Assembly (NCBI GenBank): GCA_905250125.1 | Contig: CAJNOL010000064.1 | Coordinates: 242,782-306,781, forward strand | Source: Rotaria sordida | Lineage: Eukaryota > Rotifera > Eurotatoria > Philodinida > Philodinidae | Direction of reading: 5' to 3' | Length of the DNA stretch: 64,000 nt | In this document: positions 11,401 to 22,417 of the stretch, one piece after another | Layout: each line of letters starts with the position of its first letter | Numbering within the stretch: the stretch's first letter is position 1 | Notes under the pieces: model-generated | What the model was told of the DNA's origin: nothing | The model's database searches: none | What the model saw: only the letters and a program-made list of their open reading frames with translations | Program-made: the position numbers and the translations under genes

Positions 11401-14400
11401 AAGCGTATATATTTCTATTTATTTATTTTTACAACAGTCATTTACAAGCTTTTCGAAGGACAAACCTCTTCATAAGGGCTAAAACCTTTAATGCCCTTTC
11501 GACCCACAAATGCCCAAGCGTCGCGATATTTTAAATTTTGTATTGTTGCACTGCCAAGATCAAAAAAGAGATTTTTACAGTGCTGACTAACCCTAAATAC
11601 ATAAATAAAAAGAAAAAAGAGAGAGATAAAATCAAAAGCACATGTACAATTGTTTTTTTCATCTTCATATATATATATATATATGTATATATATAAACGG
11701 GAAAATTGGGGAAATTCTGTTCACTCATTCTCGTTCGAAACATTTATACGAAAATATATAACTCATATGATCACCTCTTCGAAGTTATAATTGATGTTCG
11801 TTTTGAAATGATGAATAAGCGTCCAGGAATCACGAAAAGCAAGTGACCCTATTTTCTGACTGCCAATACCTTGTAATATAATTCGAGTGAAATTTCGTAA
11901 GCTAAATAAATATATATATATATACATAATACATACATAAATTATAATCACACTATATTAAATATTCTTTAACATGCATATAATATCTACTAGAATAACT
12001 TACTTTGTTGATGCTTCATCAAATGTAACTGCTATAATAATAACATTTTCTTCAAGATTTTCAAGAAATATTTCTAAATTTGTACTATCTAGAAAAATAA
12101 AATAAAATAAAATAAAATAAAATAAAATAAGACAGAATTCATTTATTTTACCTTCTTGCCATGTATCAAAATGTCCGGTACGAATAACTTCTTTACCATT
12201 TGAAACAACAACAATATTTATACCACGTCCAGCATCATTAATACCTTTAGCCATAACATATTTTCCATCAACACATATTTTTGGTTCATCATTTTTATCT
12301 TTGCCTGTATAAACATGTACAGCAAATTCATTTTCTTTACATGCTTCTAATAAACCACAATTTTTCATTGATGTACCAACAGCTATTTTTCCTTCTTTAT
12401 TTACTTCTGGACTCGGAAATAATAGTGGTGTTATTGAACCCACTAGATGATTAAATATTAGAGAAAAACCAGATTTTAAGATTAATAAAAACAAAATAGT
12501 AAAGAACATACAAGGAAATTTAGCACAACCACTTATATGTGCAGCAGGAGCGAAATCACGATTTCCTTTTGGTTGATGCTAAAAAAGAAGACAAATGATG
12601 AGTTTTTAAAAGTTTACAAGAATTGAATAGACAATCATGATAAGAGCGAAGTAAACAATCAGGTTCTATTGAAAATTACATATTAACTATTTATTTAAAG
12701 ATAAAACCTAAATTGTAGTGGATTGGTCATAATGAATGGTCACTTTTTGCAAATCATCTTTTCATTGTCAACTACATTTTATTAAAAACATTGTGAGTAC
12801 AATCTTTGCAGAATTAAAATATAAAACACGATATAGCTGCTGTTGCTAATTAGTGGGAAATTGTTTTAATCTATTGATTTTGAGATGCATTTCTTCATCA
12901 TTCTTTTACTTAGCCATCCAAAAATGCAATAAGAATGTGGTTTATATATTAAGACGAATACTCATTCATACGTAACCTTTTATTGTATGTCAACAATGTC
13001 TGTCACAGTTTGTGGGGATGCAAATTTCTACCCTATTTACTCCAACACTCCTTTTAGATCGTGTTTAACAAAATACAATATACTACAAGATGAATGCACC
13101 GAAAAATGCTTATTTTATAAATGCACATATTGTTTTATAAAAAAAATTAAATTCTGGAATCATGGTTTTCAAGTTTACCCCTATTACGTATTATTGGTGA
13201 TGACGTTTCATGCATAATAATCTAAAATATTGAGATTAGAATTATTCGTTAGTTATCTGTATGTGTATATGGAGTGCGCGATGTACTCTGTGCGTCATGT
13301 CAATGTTTCCTGATGTGTATGAAGTATTAAATTGTTTTGTTCATTGACGAAATTGTTGACTCGCAGTCATTTGTCTTCAGACTGTAGATGTCAAAGAACA
13401 ACTTCAATATATTTCTCATATGCATAATGCTTCGTGATAATTGAAGACATGAGACTATTTTTAAAAGCAACTAATCATGCGATAATTCTTTTTGTATATT
13501 TAGTTTTTTAATATATGCCTCCTGTCGACTAGCAGTATAAACACGTTCTAATGATAGGTATTTTTCATTAGTGAATAGAATTTTCTTCAATCGTTGAGAT
13601 AAAAGAGTGAATTAATCATTTACTAAGAAATGATCTTGTTCATATCTTTGAAAATAGGTCGAACAGAATTTTATTTTTCGTATAAAACAAAAAATGCATT
13701 GCTTTTCTTTATAAATTGTATAGCTTTGTTTGGTGCATCTTGTCCTATATTTTGTTTTTAAATCAAACTTATTAGATGATCAGAAGATAACTGAGAATCA
13801 ACAGCCACTCATTATGACTCACCTGTTATATTATTAAATTCAACTAATCTAAACGTACGCTAAAATAGTTTCTCAAAATGTAGAGCGTCATACTAAGTAT
13901 TTTTCGTATGACAGAGCGACATGGAACTCTCCTTCTCGGAATAGGCTTTCTTCTGTTCAGAAAAATCACTTTTATGGAAACAAAGAACTTTTCGGTGGAA
14001 AACACTTTAAAGGGAATCTTATCCATATTTTTTCGAGAAAACGTTTTAGCTAGAAAGTATCTTGTACCATACATTATCCGATGTAATTTCGAACACTAGT
14101 CTCGGATATACTATTGATTTTCAATAAAAATGCTTTGGAATCTGAAAGAAAAAAGTTCAGTGCAAAAACCAAGGCTTTTTCAAAAACCTGCAGTATAGTT
14201 AAGGAGTGTTTATGCTAACTATGATGATAGAGAACACAGAATAGAACATTCTAATACAGTTTGAGTCGGTTTGGATTGGCGCGCATTTATTTTACTGAGT
14301 CTAGTCATTTCGAAGACTAGTTGAGAAAAAACTTTAATTTTATTTCTCAAAAATTATACATTTAAATTAAACGATTTCTTCGATGATTGATACTATACGA

Positions 14401-15894
14401 TATGAAAATTCAGAATATCTACTGAGTGCACTTACCAGATGGTTAAATTGTCATGATTGAGTGGTTATACTGTTCGGTACGCATCTTATAGGTACTGTGC
14501 TAGCTATGGAATGATCCTAGATAAGTCATTAACAACTATTTGTCTCGGATGACTCGTTCAATAGCATGATGACTACATTGTGACATACACCTACACTTGT
14601 GGTTAGTTAGTGTATATGCGAAGCTCAAGTAATTGAACGCAAGAACTCGGCGTCAGGTTGGCCTTCTGTCTACAACTACCACTAGTATTGGTTGTAAGGA
14701 AGATATCGGGTCAATGAATTCTGCTGCTAAGCAGAACTCCATATCGCAAGGTAACCGAAAGGCAGGGGGGGGTATTCTCGTAGTGAAAAACAAGTCACAT
14801 GATATATTCAGAAAATTGAAGATTTATCGAAAGAAGATTTCATTGTCTTGAATGAATCTAACTGTTTAAGATCATTCTATGAATTTGTTCATCTGCTAAT
14901 AAAAATAACTCCTACCATTTCAATAGCTTTTCCACGTGCAAGTCCTTTTTGTCCAAGCATAACAAACGAATCACGAAATTTAATAATTTTTATTAGTTGA
15001 CTACCGTATCTTTCTAATATAGATAATGATGCGTCTTTTAATCTAAAATAAATTAAAATTTATTTGAAATATTTTCTTTTCAACATTCTATTAACTAACC
15101 CATATGTCATTTCATCAAAACTAGCTAGAATAATAATATCACCATCATTTAAGCTAACTTTAAGTGTTCGTAAGAAGAATGTTTCTAATAAAAATAACAA
15201 ATAATTCATTTTTATTTAATAGAAAAAACTCTTTGTTTGTTTTTTATATTTACCTTCAAGATAAGTATCAAATGTGTCTGTTAATTTAACATCCAATGTT
15301 GCACCATCAAATGCAGCTAAATTAATACCACGACCAATTTTTGAATCTTTTAAATTTTTATGTACTAATCTATATTAAAATACAACAAAAAAAACCAACA
15401 TGATAAACAATTATAATATTTATATATTTACAATTTATTATTAAAGCATATAATTGGATATTTTTCAACTCCATCTCCCGAAATAATTTTATATGGAATA
15501 GCATCATCTGAACATTTTTCATCAATTTCACATCCTAAAATAAAAAATAAATAATTTATTTTCATTGATATATTTATTTATTTATTTACCAGCATCGGGT
15601 ATAGGTGGTCTTAGAAGTCGTTGTCGTTCGATTGGATTTTGTTTCTTAGATTTTATTGTTTGATTTTGATTAGGAGTTAATTCAATTTTAGAAGGAGTTC
15701 CGTTCGGTAGTACATCAGAACCTAAAAATAAAATGAATTAAAATAAAATAATAAATCTAAAAAAACTTACTGTCTCGTTTTGTAAGAACATATGTATTAA
15801 TAAAAATAACAGTGATGGCAACTAAAATGAGCATTACAAAAAAATTGCCCACACCTCCAAACTGTTTGTGGATGATTCGTTTGAATTTTCTCAT
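8423..15894 (-). CDS. POMGNT1: POMGNT1-like GT13 glycosyltransferase with two ILEI domains
   Basis: About 20 exons read from 15894 down: 15894-15771, 15721-15590, 15534-15432, 15369-15254, 15184-15100, 15042-14916, 12578-12512, 12442-12152, 12088-12004, 11586-11466 (or 11901-11775), 11160-11091, 10339-10241, 10181-10086, 10038-9962, 9904-9811, 9750-9701, 9632-9506, 9441-9309, 9243-9097, 8869-8711, 8627-8423. The sum is 2508 bases (835 aa). It encodes a type II membrane protein: one membrane helix (about 18-38), then two FAM3/ILEI-type domains (about 87-229 and 285-417, each with the GRGIN motif and an FRDSW- or YRDAW-like end), a linker, then the GT13 catalytic domain with EED (about 586-588, metal/UDP-sugar binding) and WDKW..PDISR near 668. 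The family transfers GlcNAc to O-mannose or N-glycan mannose in the Golgi; the ILEI stem favours POMGNT1 over GnT-I. Human POMGNT1 has one such stem domain. The last donor (GC|GTACGA at 8711) is the least certain junction. Confidence 0.85.
11466..11586 (-). other. Duplicate exon 10b of the POMGNT1-like gene
   Basis: This exon encodes NQHCKNLFFDLGS, then YRDAWAFVGRKGIKG and ends SPYEE. These match the conserved end of FAM3/ILEI domains (RDSW.FVG.KG...SP.E), so it looks like the functional version. Entry phase 2 after AA| and exit phase 0 fit both neighbours directly. Confidence 0.7.
11775..11901 (-). other. Duplicate exon 10a of the POMGNT1-like gene
   Basis: This 127-base exon enters in phase 2, leaves in phase 0 after GAAGAG, and encodes the C-terminal part of the second ILEI domain, including IGSQKIGSLAFRDSW. 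The downstream exon 11586-11466 (121 bases) has the same entry and exit phases, also ends GAAGAG, and encodes the equivalent segment DLGSATIQNLKYRDAW. Either exon alone completes the domain. This copy lacks the VGRKG motif after RDSW and its donor (GTGATC) is weak, so it may be an alternative or a decaying copy. Confidence 0.65.
12579..14915. other. Large intron of the POMGNT1-like gene
   Basis: This 2.3-kb intron separates the exons of the first and second ILEI domains; the other introns are mostly 40-300 bases. Nothing in it looks coding, and no inverted repeat or recognisable transposon was found. A G8 run lies near 14765. Confidence 0.55.
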
Positions 15895-16051
15895 CCTTGA
15901 ATGATTTAAACAGTCTAATAAACATTATTTATAACCATGTTAAATAGGTCTTTTTTGTTTATTCTTTCTGATAGTTTATCTAAAACAAGGACATTGATAA
16001 CGAAGGTGTAGAATAAAAGTTAACAAATTCACACAAAAACGTCGAACAACA
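15895..16051. promoter_or_regulatory. Divergent intergenic region (157 bases)
   Basis: The start codons of the POMGNT1-like gene (minus strand, 15894) and PYROXD2 (plus strand, 16052) face away from each other across 157 bases. Both promoters or 5' leaders must lie here or overlap the neighbouring gene. No TATA-like box could be separated from the general AT richness. This is an inference from layout. Confidence 0.5.
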
Positions 16052-19000
16052 ATGAAGAAAGCATACGATGTGATAATAATTGGTGCTGGACATAATGGTC
16101 TTGTTACTTCTGCTTATTTAGCTCGACAAGGTTTACGTGTACTGGTTTGTGAAAAACGATCAATTATTGGTGGTTCTGCATGCACAGAAGAAATTGTGAA
16201 AGATTTTAAATTTTCTCGTGCATCTTATTTATTAAGTTTATTTCGGCAAAAAATAATTGATGATTTAAATTTACGTGAACATGGTTTAAAATATTATTAT
16301 CGTGATCCATTTTCATATACACCAATAAAAAATCCAATTAATAATAATCAACGTTCATTATTATTATCATCAGATAATCAATTAAATATGAAACAAATTG
16401 CTCAATTTTCAAAAAAAGATGCAGAAAATTATCATCTATATGAAGAATGGTTAACAAAAATATGTCGAGCTATTGATGAACTTATTCATTCACCTCCACC
16501 TGATCTTAGTCGAATGAATCAAAAATATAAAATTTTCGATCGTTTTCGTGCTTATAATTATTCAATGAAAATTTTTTATAATTTATTTAAAAAACTTCGT
16601 CTCAATGGTTCTATGGATTTATATCAATTATTAACTTCACCAGCAGGTCGAATATTAGATAAATGGTTCGAATCTGATGTTATTAAAACTACATTAGCTA
16701 CTGACGGTCTTATCGGTGCTATGCTTGGTCCTTATGATAGTGGAACTGGTTATATTTTACTTCATCATGTAATGGGCGGCTTAGATGGACAAGCTAGTAA
16801 GTAAATAAAACAACTTTTCTGTGATGTTTCTTTTTGTAATCAAAAGCGTGTAAAGAAAGAAAACTACAAAAAGAAAAAAAACACATGCTTTGAAAGTCTT
16901 CGTATTGATAAATAAGTTGTTTTGTATAGAAGTAAAAAAATTGCACCTTCCTGTCCTCTGCATCACAGATCGTGTATCAGTAACGTCTCGTTATAATATA
17001 TGAACTACTTTTTTATTACTCTTTTTGTCGGGGATTAAGTATAAGGATGATGAAGGAATATTGCCTCAAGATAGATAAAATAAAACAATCTTCCAGTGAT
17101 TAGTAACAACAGCTATATCATGTTTCATATTTTAATCCCGCAGGGCTTGTGCTAACAATTTTATTATAAAGATATGCATTTTTCAATAATATTGTTTTCC
17201 GCATCATGTGTATCACTAAAAATCTTGAGATTAAATATATTTTCTATTCTGTTCGATTTAATATAATTTAAATCAGCAAATCTCAAGGTTTTATCAATCA
17301 TGACGATTGATATGCCTAGAGATATGCAATTTTAGCTTTGTAACTACCGGGTTAGTATAATTAGTGCACACTGACAATGAACACTCACCGCTACAAAAAT
17401 GCGATAGACTTTAATAGAATAAAATGTATCAATGTTGCATTAACTACGGATGTCAATGTAATCAGTGTCTCAATGGATCCTGTGTCGATGAATCATTGCT
17501 CAGTGTTTACAAAAATACTACACATCCCTAGATATGCCAATATTCCCTCGAGATGTCAGCTTAATCAAATTAAGTGTTAAATGGCATTTCGTTTTATACT
17601 GAAAGCAATAATACTATGATGAGGTCAAACAGTTGAACAAATAGAATAACTTGTCTGAAGTGCAATCTAAAATTTTCTATTAACTATGAATAAATAAATA
17701 GAAAAAAAAAACAAATCTAAAATGGACGATGTTTTTCAAGAGAAATTTTGAAAGTATACGTACCATCTTTTGTTTTTTATATCTCCCTTGAAAAAAAAAA
17801 AGTTAGACTAAATATTCGTACAAAAATAATTATATATTCTGATAGCACACAGAACTCTCTTCAACCCTGTCTGTATACATTTAGAATTGTACGTGTTCGC
17901 TAAAATAAAAATTCAAACATAGCGAAGGCACTCTCATTATTAGATTCTCCAAAAATGCATTTTGTGTTTTTTCTTTTTCGTTCTCAAAATATAGGAACAA
18001 GTTATTAGAAAAGTAAGTATATATTCTGAAAGTGTGTAGAGTTCTCTATCATTCTATACTTTTGCCAATGGTGAATAATTATCCATACATCTTATTTGAT
18101 TACCCAATAACTATTTGTGGACTGCTGTAGAAATTATATAAAGTAGTCAAGTGTGATGGTATCAAAATGAGAGTACATTAACAGTATTCGAAATATTTAT
18201 GATCAAATAATTGTAAGTCAAGACTGACAAAAGTACAGAATTTTATGTGCCTTCAGAATATATAATTGCTTTTGTAAGAATATTGAGTATAAGTATTTTT
18301 GTCCAGGGGGTTTATATAAAATGCTTCATTCATTCGAGATTAAAATTCATTTTCAGATGCTTGGTACTATGTTCGCGGCGGAATGGGTGGTATAAGTAAT
18401 GCTATAGCATCATCAGCTCGTTCATCTGGGGTTGAAATACGTACAAATTGTAATGTTAATCATATAGATATACGTAATTCAAAAGTTGAAGGTGTTGTAC
18501 TTGAAAATGGTGAAGAAATAAAAGGAAAATTAGTTGCTTCAAATGCAACAGCATATATTACATTTAAAAATTTAATTTTAAATGATATTATTAAAACAAA
18601 TAAAGATTTAGATGAATTAAAAAAACATATTTTACAAATGGATTATACAAGTGGAACAACAAAAATAAATCTTGCTCTATCAGGATTACCGTAAATAATC
18701 AAAAAGAAAAAAAAAATATATATATATATATATACTAAGTAGTTTAATTTAATATTTCTTTTTTTTTGCTCCTTTAGAAATTTTCTTGCTAATCCAAATA
18801 AAAATATTAATGAACTTCAACCTCATCATCAATGTACAATACATTTGAATAGTGAATCAATGTCTGCTACACATAATGCCTATCTACAAGCATTAAATGG
18901 AAAACCAAGTCAATATCCATTAATTGAAATGGTTTTTATTCAAAAATAAATGACAGGAGCTCATTAGGACTAGTTATGGCTCACTTAATTTTTCTTACAA

Positions 19001-20790
19001 AGGAACATAAAACTTACTCGGTATTTATAGCACTTCGACAGACAAATTTAACTATATATAAATGCTACCTCTAAGTCTTCATCTATGGATACTTACGCCT
19101 CTTACAAGCTTGATCATCAATATAGCATTTCTTACTCTTGTGAGCTAAGAGGATAGATGATTCGTCTGAGAGGAAGTTACAAGTCAATGAGCTGCATTTT
19201 TGTATCAAAACATTATATAAATGATCTTTCGTTAAGCCAAGAGTAGATGGAGAAAAATGATTGAACAATCCAAATCGATGCATTTTCAGCCACTGTAGTC
19301 GATCTTAATAAAAATGAACATACCACCAAAATTTTCATGCTAGTAGAGTACATGACGAGCTACAAGAGAATGTATAAATTGTTAGCAAAAACAAAAAGTA
19401 TGCCTACATGTTCGAAGTCGAGACCCTTTTGTTTGAATAGGAAAATTAGCCATTTTTTTAATAATTTTTCTCAGATTCATTACCTTTCTGGTCAAAAGAA
19501 GTTATATATTTAGATTGAGCATAAAAACTTGACTCTCAATTTTTTTATGCTAATTCTAAATATATTATTTGTTTTGACTAAAAATGTAACAATTCTGAAA
19601 AAAAAATAGGTCAAAAAATTGCTACTTTTATCTATCCAAACAAAAAGGTCTCAACTTCAAACATATGATCATAGTTTTTTGCTAACAGTTTATACGTGTT
19701 CTTGTAGCTTGTCATATATTCTACTAGCACGAAAATCTTGGTAGTATGTTCATTTTTATTCTCTATGATGTTAGACTCTCAAGATCGACTACAGTAGCTG
19801 AAAATGCATCGATTTGGGCTAATCGAGCATTTTTCTCCATCGATTCATGACTTAACAAAATATCGTATAGATAATGTTTTGATACCAAAATGTAACTCAA
19901 CTCATGCTCTATTGATCACACTATGAATAAGGTCACTGGTGCATGACTTCATTTCAAAAGAAATAGCTGTCTTCTTAGCTCTCAACAAGAAGAAATGTTA
20001 TAGTGATGATCAAGCTTGTAAGAGAACATAAGTACCCATAACTTAACAATTTGTAGTAACATGTATATACGATTAGATTTGCTAGCTCAAATGTTACAAA
20101 AATCTGGTAATTTTTATGTTCCTTTGTGAGAAAAAAATTAAATAAATCAAAACTGGTCCTTATGTATCTCCGTTCTCTTTAATTTTTGTAAATTGAATTT
20201 TTCGTTTTAGGTTATTCCTTCTTCACTTGATCCAACATTAGCTCCAAAAAATTGTCATGTAGCTTTACTATTTACTCAATATACACCCTATCGTTTACCG
20301 AATGGTAAACAAATTGAAATAACAAATGAATATAAAGAAAATTATTATCGAAATGTAATTAATTCAATTGAAGAATATGCACCAGGTTTTGAAAAACTTA
20401 TTATTGGACGTGATATGCTTTTTCCATCGGATTTAGAAGAACAATTTTCATTAACAGGTAACAAATTTTTGATTAAAAATTTTTTTTTTTTGCAAATGTT
20501 TTTGAAAAATTAAAAAAATAAACAAGGTGGAAATATTTTTCATGGTGCACTTTCACTTGATCAAATTTATTCATTTCGACCAGCAATATCATGTTCAAAT
20601 CATCGAACACCTGTTGATGGTCTTTATCTATGTGGAAGTTCAACTCATCCAGGAGGTAAAATTATTTAATTTAAATGAATTTATTTTTTTATTTTTTTGA
20701 AATATAGGAGGAGTTACCGGTATGCCAGGTTTCAATGCAGCAATGATAATGCTTCAAGATTGGCGACGTAATAAAAGTTCATTCAAATGA
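16052..20790 (+). CDS. PYROXD2: PYROXD2-like FAD-dependent oxidoreductase
   Basis: Six exons: 16052-16796, 18357-18690, 18778-18931, 20211-20457, 20527-20655 and 20708-20790, all GT..AG and in phase, total 1692 bases (563 aa; human PYROXD2 is about 580). The N-terminus has the Rossmann FAD motif VIIIGAGHNGLV (G11, G13, G16) followed by an acidic residue in VLVCEKR. The phytoene-desaturase-like fold continues with GGLDGQ and YYVRGGMGGI across the first junction, and ends with GLYLCGSSTHPGGGV and GMPGFNAA, the C-terminal FAD-binding stretch of the family. The family member in mammals is reported in mitochondria; its reaction is poorly defined. It runs head-to-head with the POMGNT1-like gene. 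Introns 1 and 3 are long and filled with repeats; the others are short. Confidence 0.92.
16960..17160. repeat. Dispersed repeat copy in PYROXD2 intron 1
   Basis: This stretch is similar over about 190 bases to 40515-40700. Shared blocks include TCTCGTTATAATATATGA, GATTAAGTA.A.GGAT.ATGA, AATAAAACAATCT and CA.ATTTTA.TCC.G.AGG. The 40-kb copy sits inside another repeat, so this is probably a mobile element. No coding potential. Confidence 0.65.
17817..18278. repeat. Inverted-repeat element in PYROXD2 intron 1
   Basis: The left end ACAAAAATAATTATATATTC pairs with the right end, whose reverse complement reads ACAAAAGCAATTATATATTC. A related segment (AGTATATATTCTGA..GTTCTCTATCATTCTATAC) lies inside at 18010-18062, and others at about 62118-62180 and 62310-62370. 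It looks like a small non-autonomous element with dispersed relatives. Confidence 0.55.
18956..20171. repeat. 1.2-kb palindromic element in PYROXD2 intron 3
   Basis: The intron between 18931 and 20211 is almost entirely one imperfect inverted repeat. The left terminus GGAGCTCATTAGGACTAGTT matches the reverse complement of the right terminus (GGAGATACATAAGGACCAGT). Inside, ACAAAGGAACATAAAA pairs with TTTTTATGTTCCTTTGTG, ACAAGCTTGATCATCA with TGATGATCAAGCTTGT, and AAATCGATGCATTTTCAG with CTGAAAATGCATCGATTT. The centre is near 19560. No target duplication was seen. Probably a non-autonomous foldback DNA transposon. Confidence 0.8.
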
Positions 20791-22417
20791 TTATTGTCAT
20801 TTCGTTTAAATATCAAAAATTTTATAAGAAGATTGAGATTGAATATTTTTATACTAATAATACTATTAAGTTTATTAATATTTCTTTATTATTTTAATAT
20901 CCTCAAGGTCAAATAAATAAGAAATAAAAATGAGTTTACCTTTATTTGATTCAGTAACAGATTGATATTGAACTAAAATTCGAGAATGATCAATAATAAT
21001 TTAATATTCATTGATATTTTAAATAGAATTAAAGTATTTATGAGTATAAGAAATATAATAACTACAAAAAGAAACAAAACAAAAATTCTTAACAAATCAA
21101 TTTTCAATGACATATAAATTTATAATTTTCATGTATAACATATTCCATTTGTTCATAATTAATTTGTTACAAAATATTCATTTTTTAATAAATTTTTGGT
21201 TTAGATTATAAAGCTTATGTATTTTATTGAGCTTGTTTAACTAAAGCATAACAAATAATAGCATTAGTTTGTTTGCTATAGAAAAAAAAAGTGTTATTAA
21301 ATAATAAAATCACATATAACAGCAATAGTTCTATAAATCACAAATATATATAATCTAGTACTGATTGTAAATATATTACTATATAAATGCGATATTATGT
21401 ACTTGAAACATATACTTAACAAAAATAAACAATATTAGTTGTAAATAAATTCCAATTGATCATTATATCTAATGTATATTCTGACGAAAAAGAGTGTGGC
21501 AAGAATCACCAATTGACTACATTATGCACTACCCGTGACGACATCTAGTTTACATCGCCACATCAGAAAAAACATTACAATAGAAATAGTCTAAATCAAG
21601 TGCTCTACAAAATTATATATTTTATTTTTGTCTAAAATGAGTTTCACGCGCAAGATATCGCTACACTACAAGTATCAAAGGAGTTTCAAATCAGTGTATT
21701 GATGCATACTTGTCGTGATATAAATTCATAATAGCATCGCTGTAAGGAAACGTCTGCGAGATGTCCCTAGATAAACTCCATTATTTCGATCTATCAGAAA
21801 GATTTGATATGCGAAAAAATATCATTTGAAATAGAGTGAATTTTGTGAAAAATATGAACTTTTGAAAAATGAGTTTCATCCAAAGTGCATATATGAATTT
21901 GTATGTTGTAGTCGACTCGATGATTCATCGCACTGTGACAATAGACTAATCTAACCAATCCAGAAAAATATTGATTCTCTTTGTGATTGGCCAATAGAAT
22001 AATCGCAAATACTTAATCATTCAGTTGACAGAAAAAAATGCAGAATAAATTAATTTTACCTTAGACGCTTTTTTTTTCGATGAATCGATTCATGCATATT
22101 GAGCTTAATACGGTTACTTACCAATTTGCTTTGTCAATAATAATGCTAGCTTTATATTTATATAAGGAAGTTCGATTTTTGTTCCTTTAGACTACCTAAT
22201 GTTATCTCAATTTTATTCTAAACATACTTACATGCGAATGTGTCGTAATTTCTTTTTTCTCGCTTACGGTTGCTATCAATTATCACAATCTTTTTTTTTT
22301 CAAATAATAAATTTAATTTTTAATTAAAAATACCAAGGCGACGCAACTAACTTTTACTTTAAAATGTATGACAATGTTATTTTATTTTCTATTTAGTATA
22401 ATATTAAAATACAGGAA
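20791..22417. other. Intergenic region between PYROXD2 and the permease-like gene
   Basis: The 3' flank of PYROXD2 carries AATAAA-type polyadenylation signals near 20905-20930. Nothing further looks coding on either strand, and no strong repeat was found. The 5' region of the next gene lies near 22400. Confidence 0.5.

Noticed and set aside
13844..14099. Overlapping frames on both strands in the POMGNT1-like intron
   Set aside because: No motifs, no splice-compatible phases with the host exons and no sign of an inverted repeat; probably chance frames.
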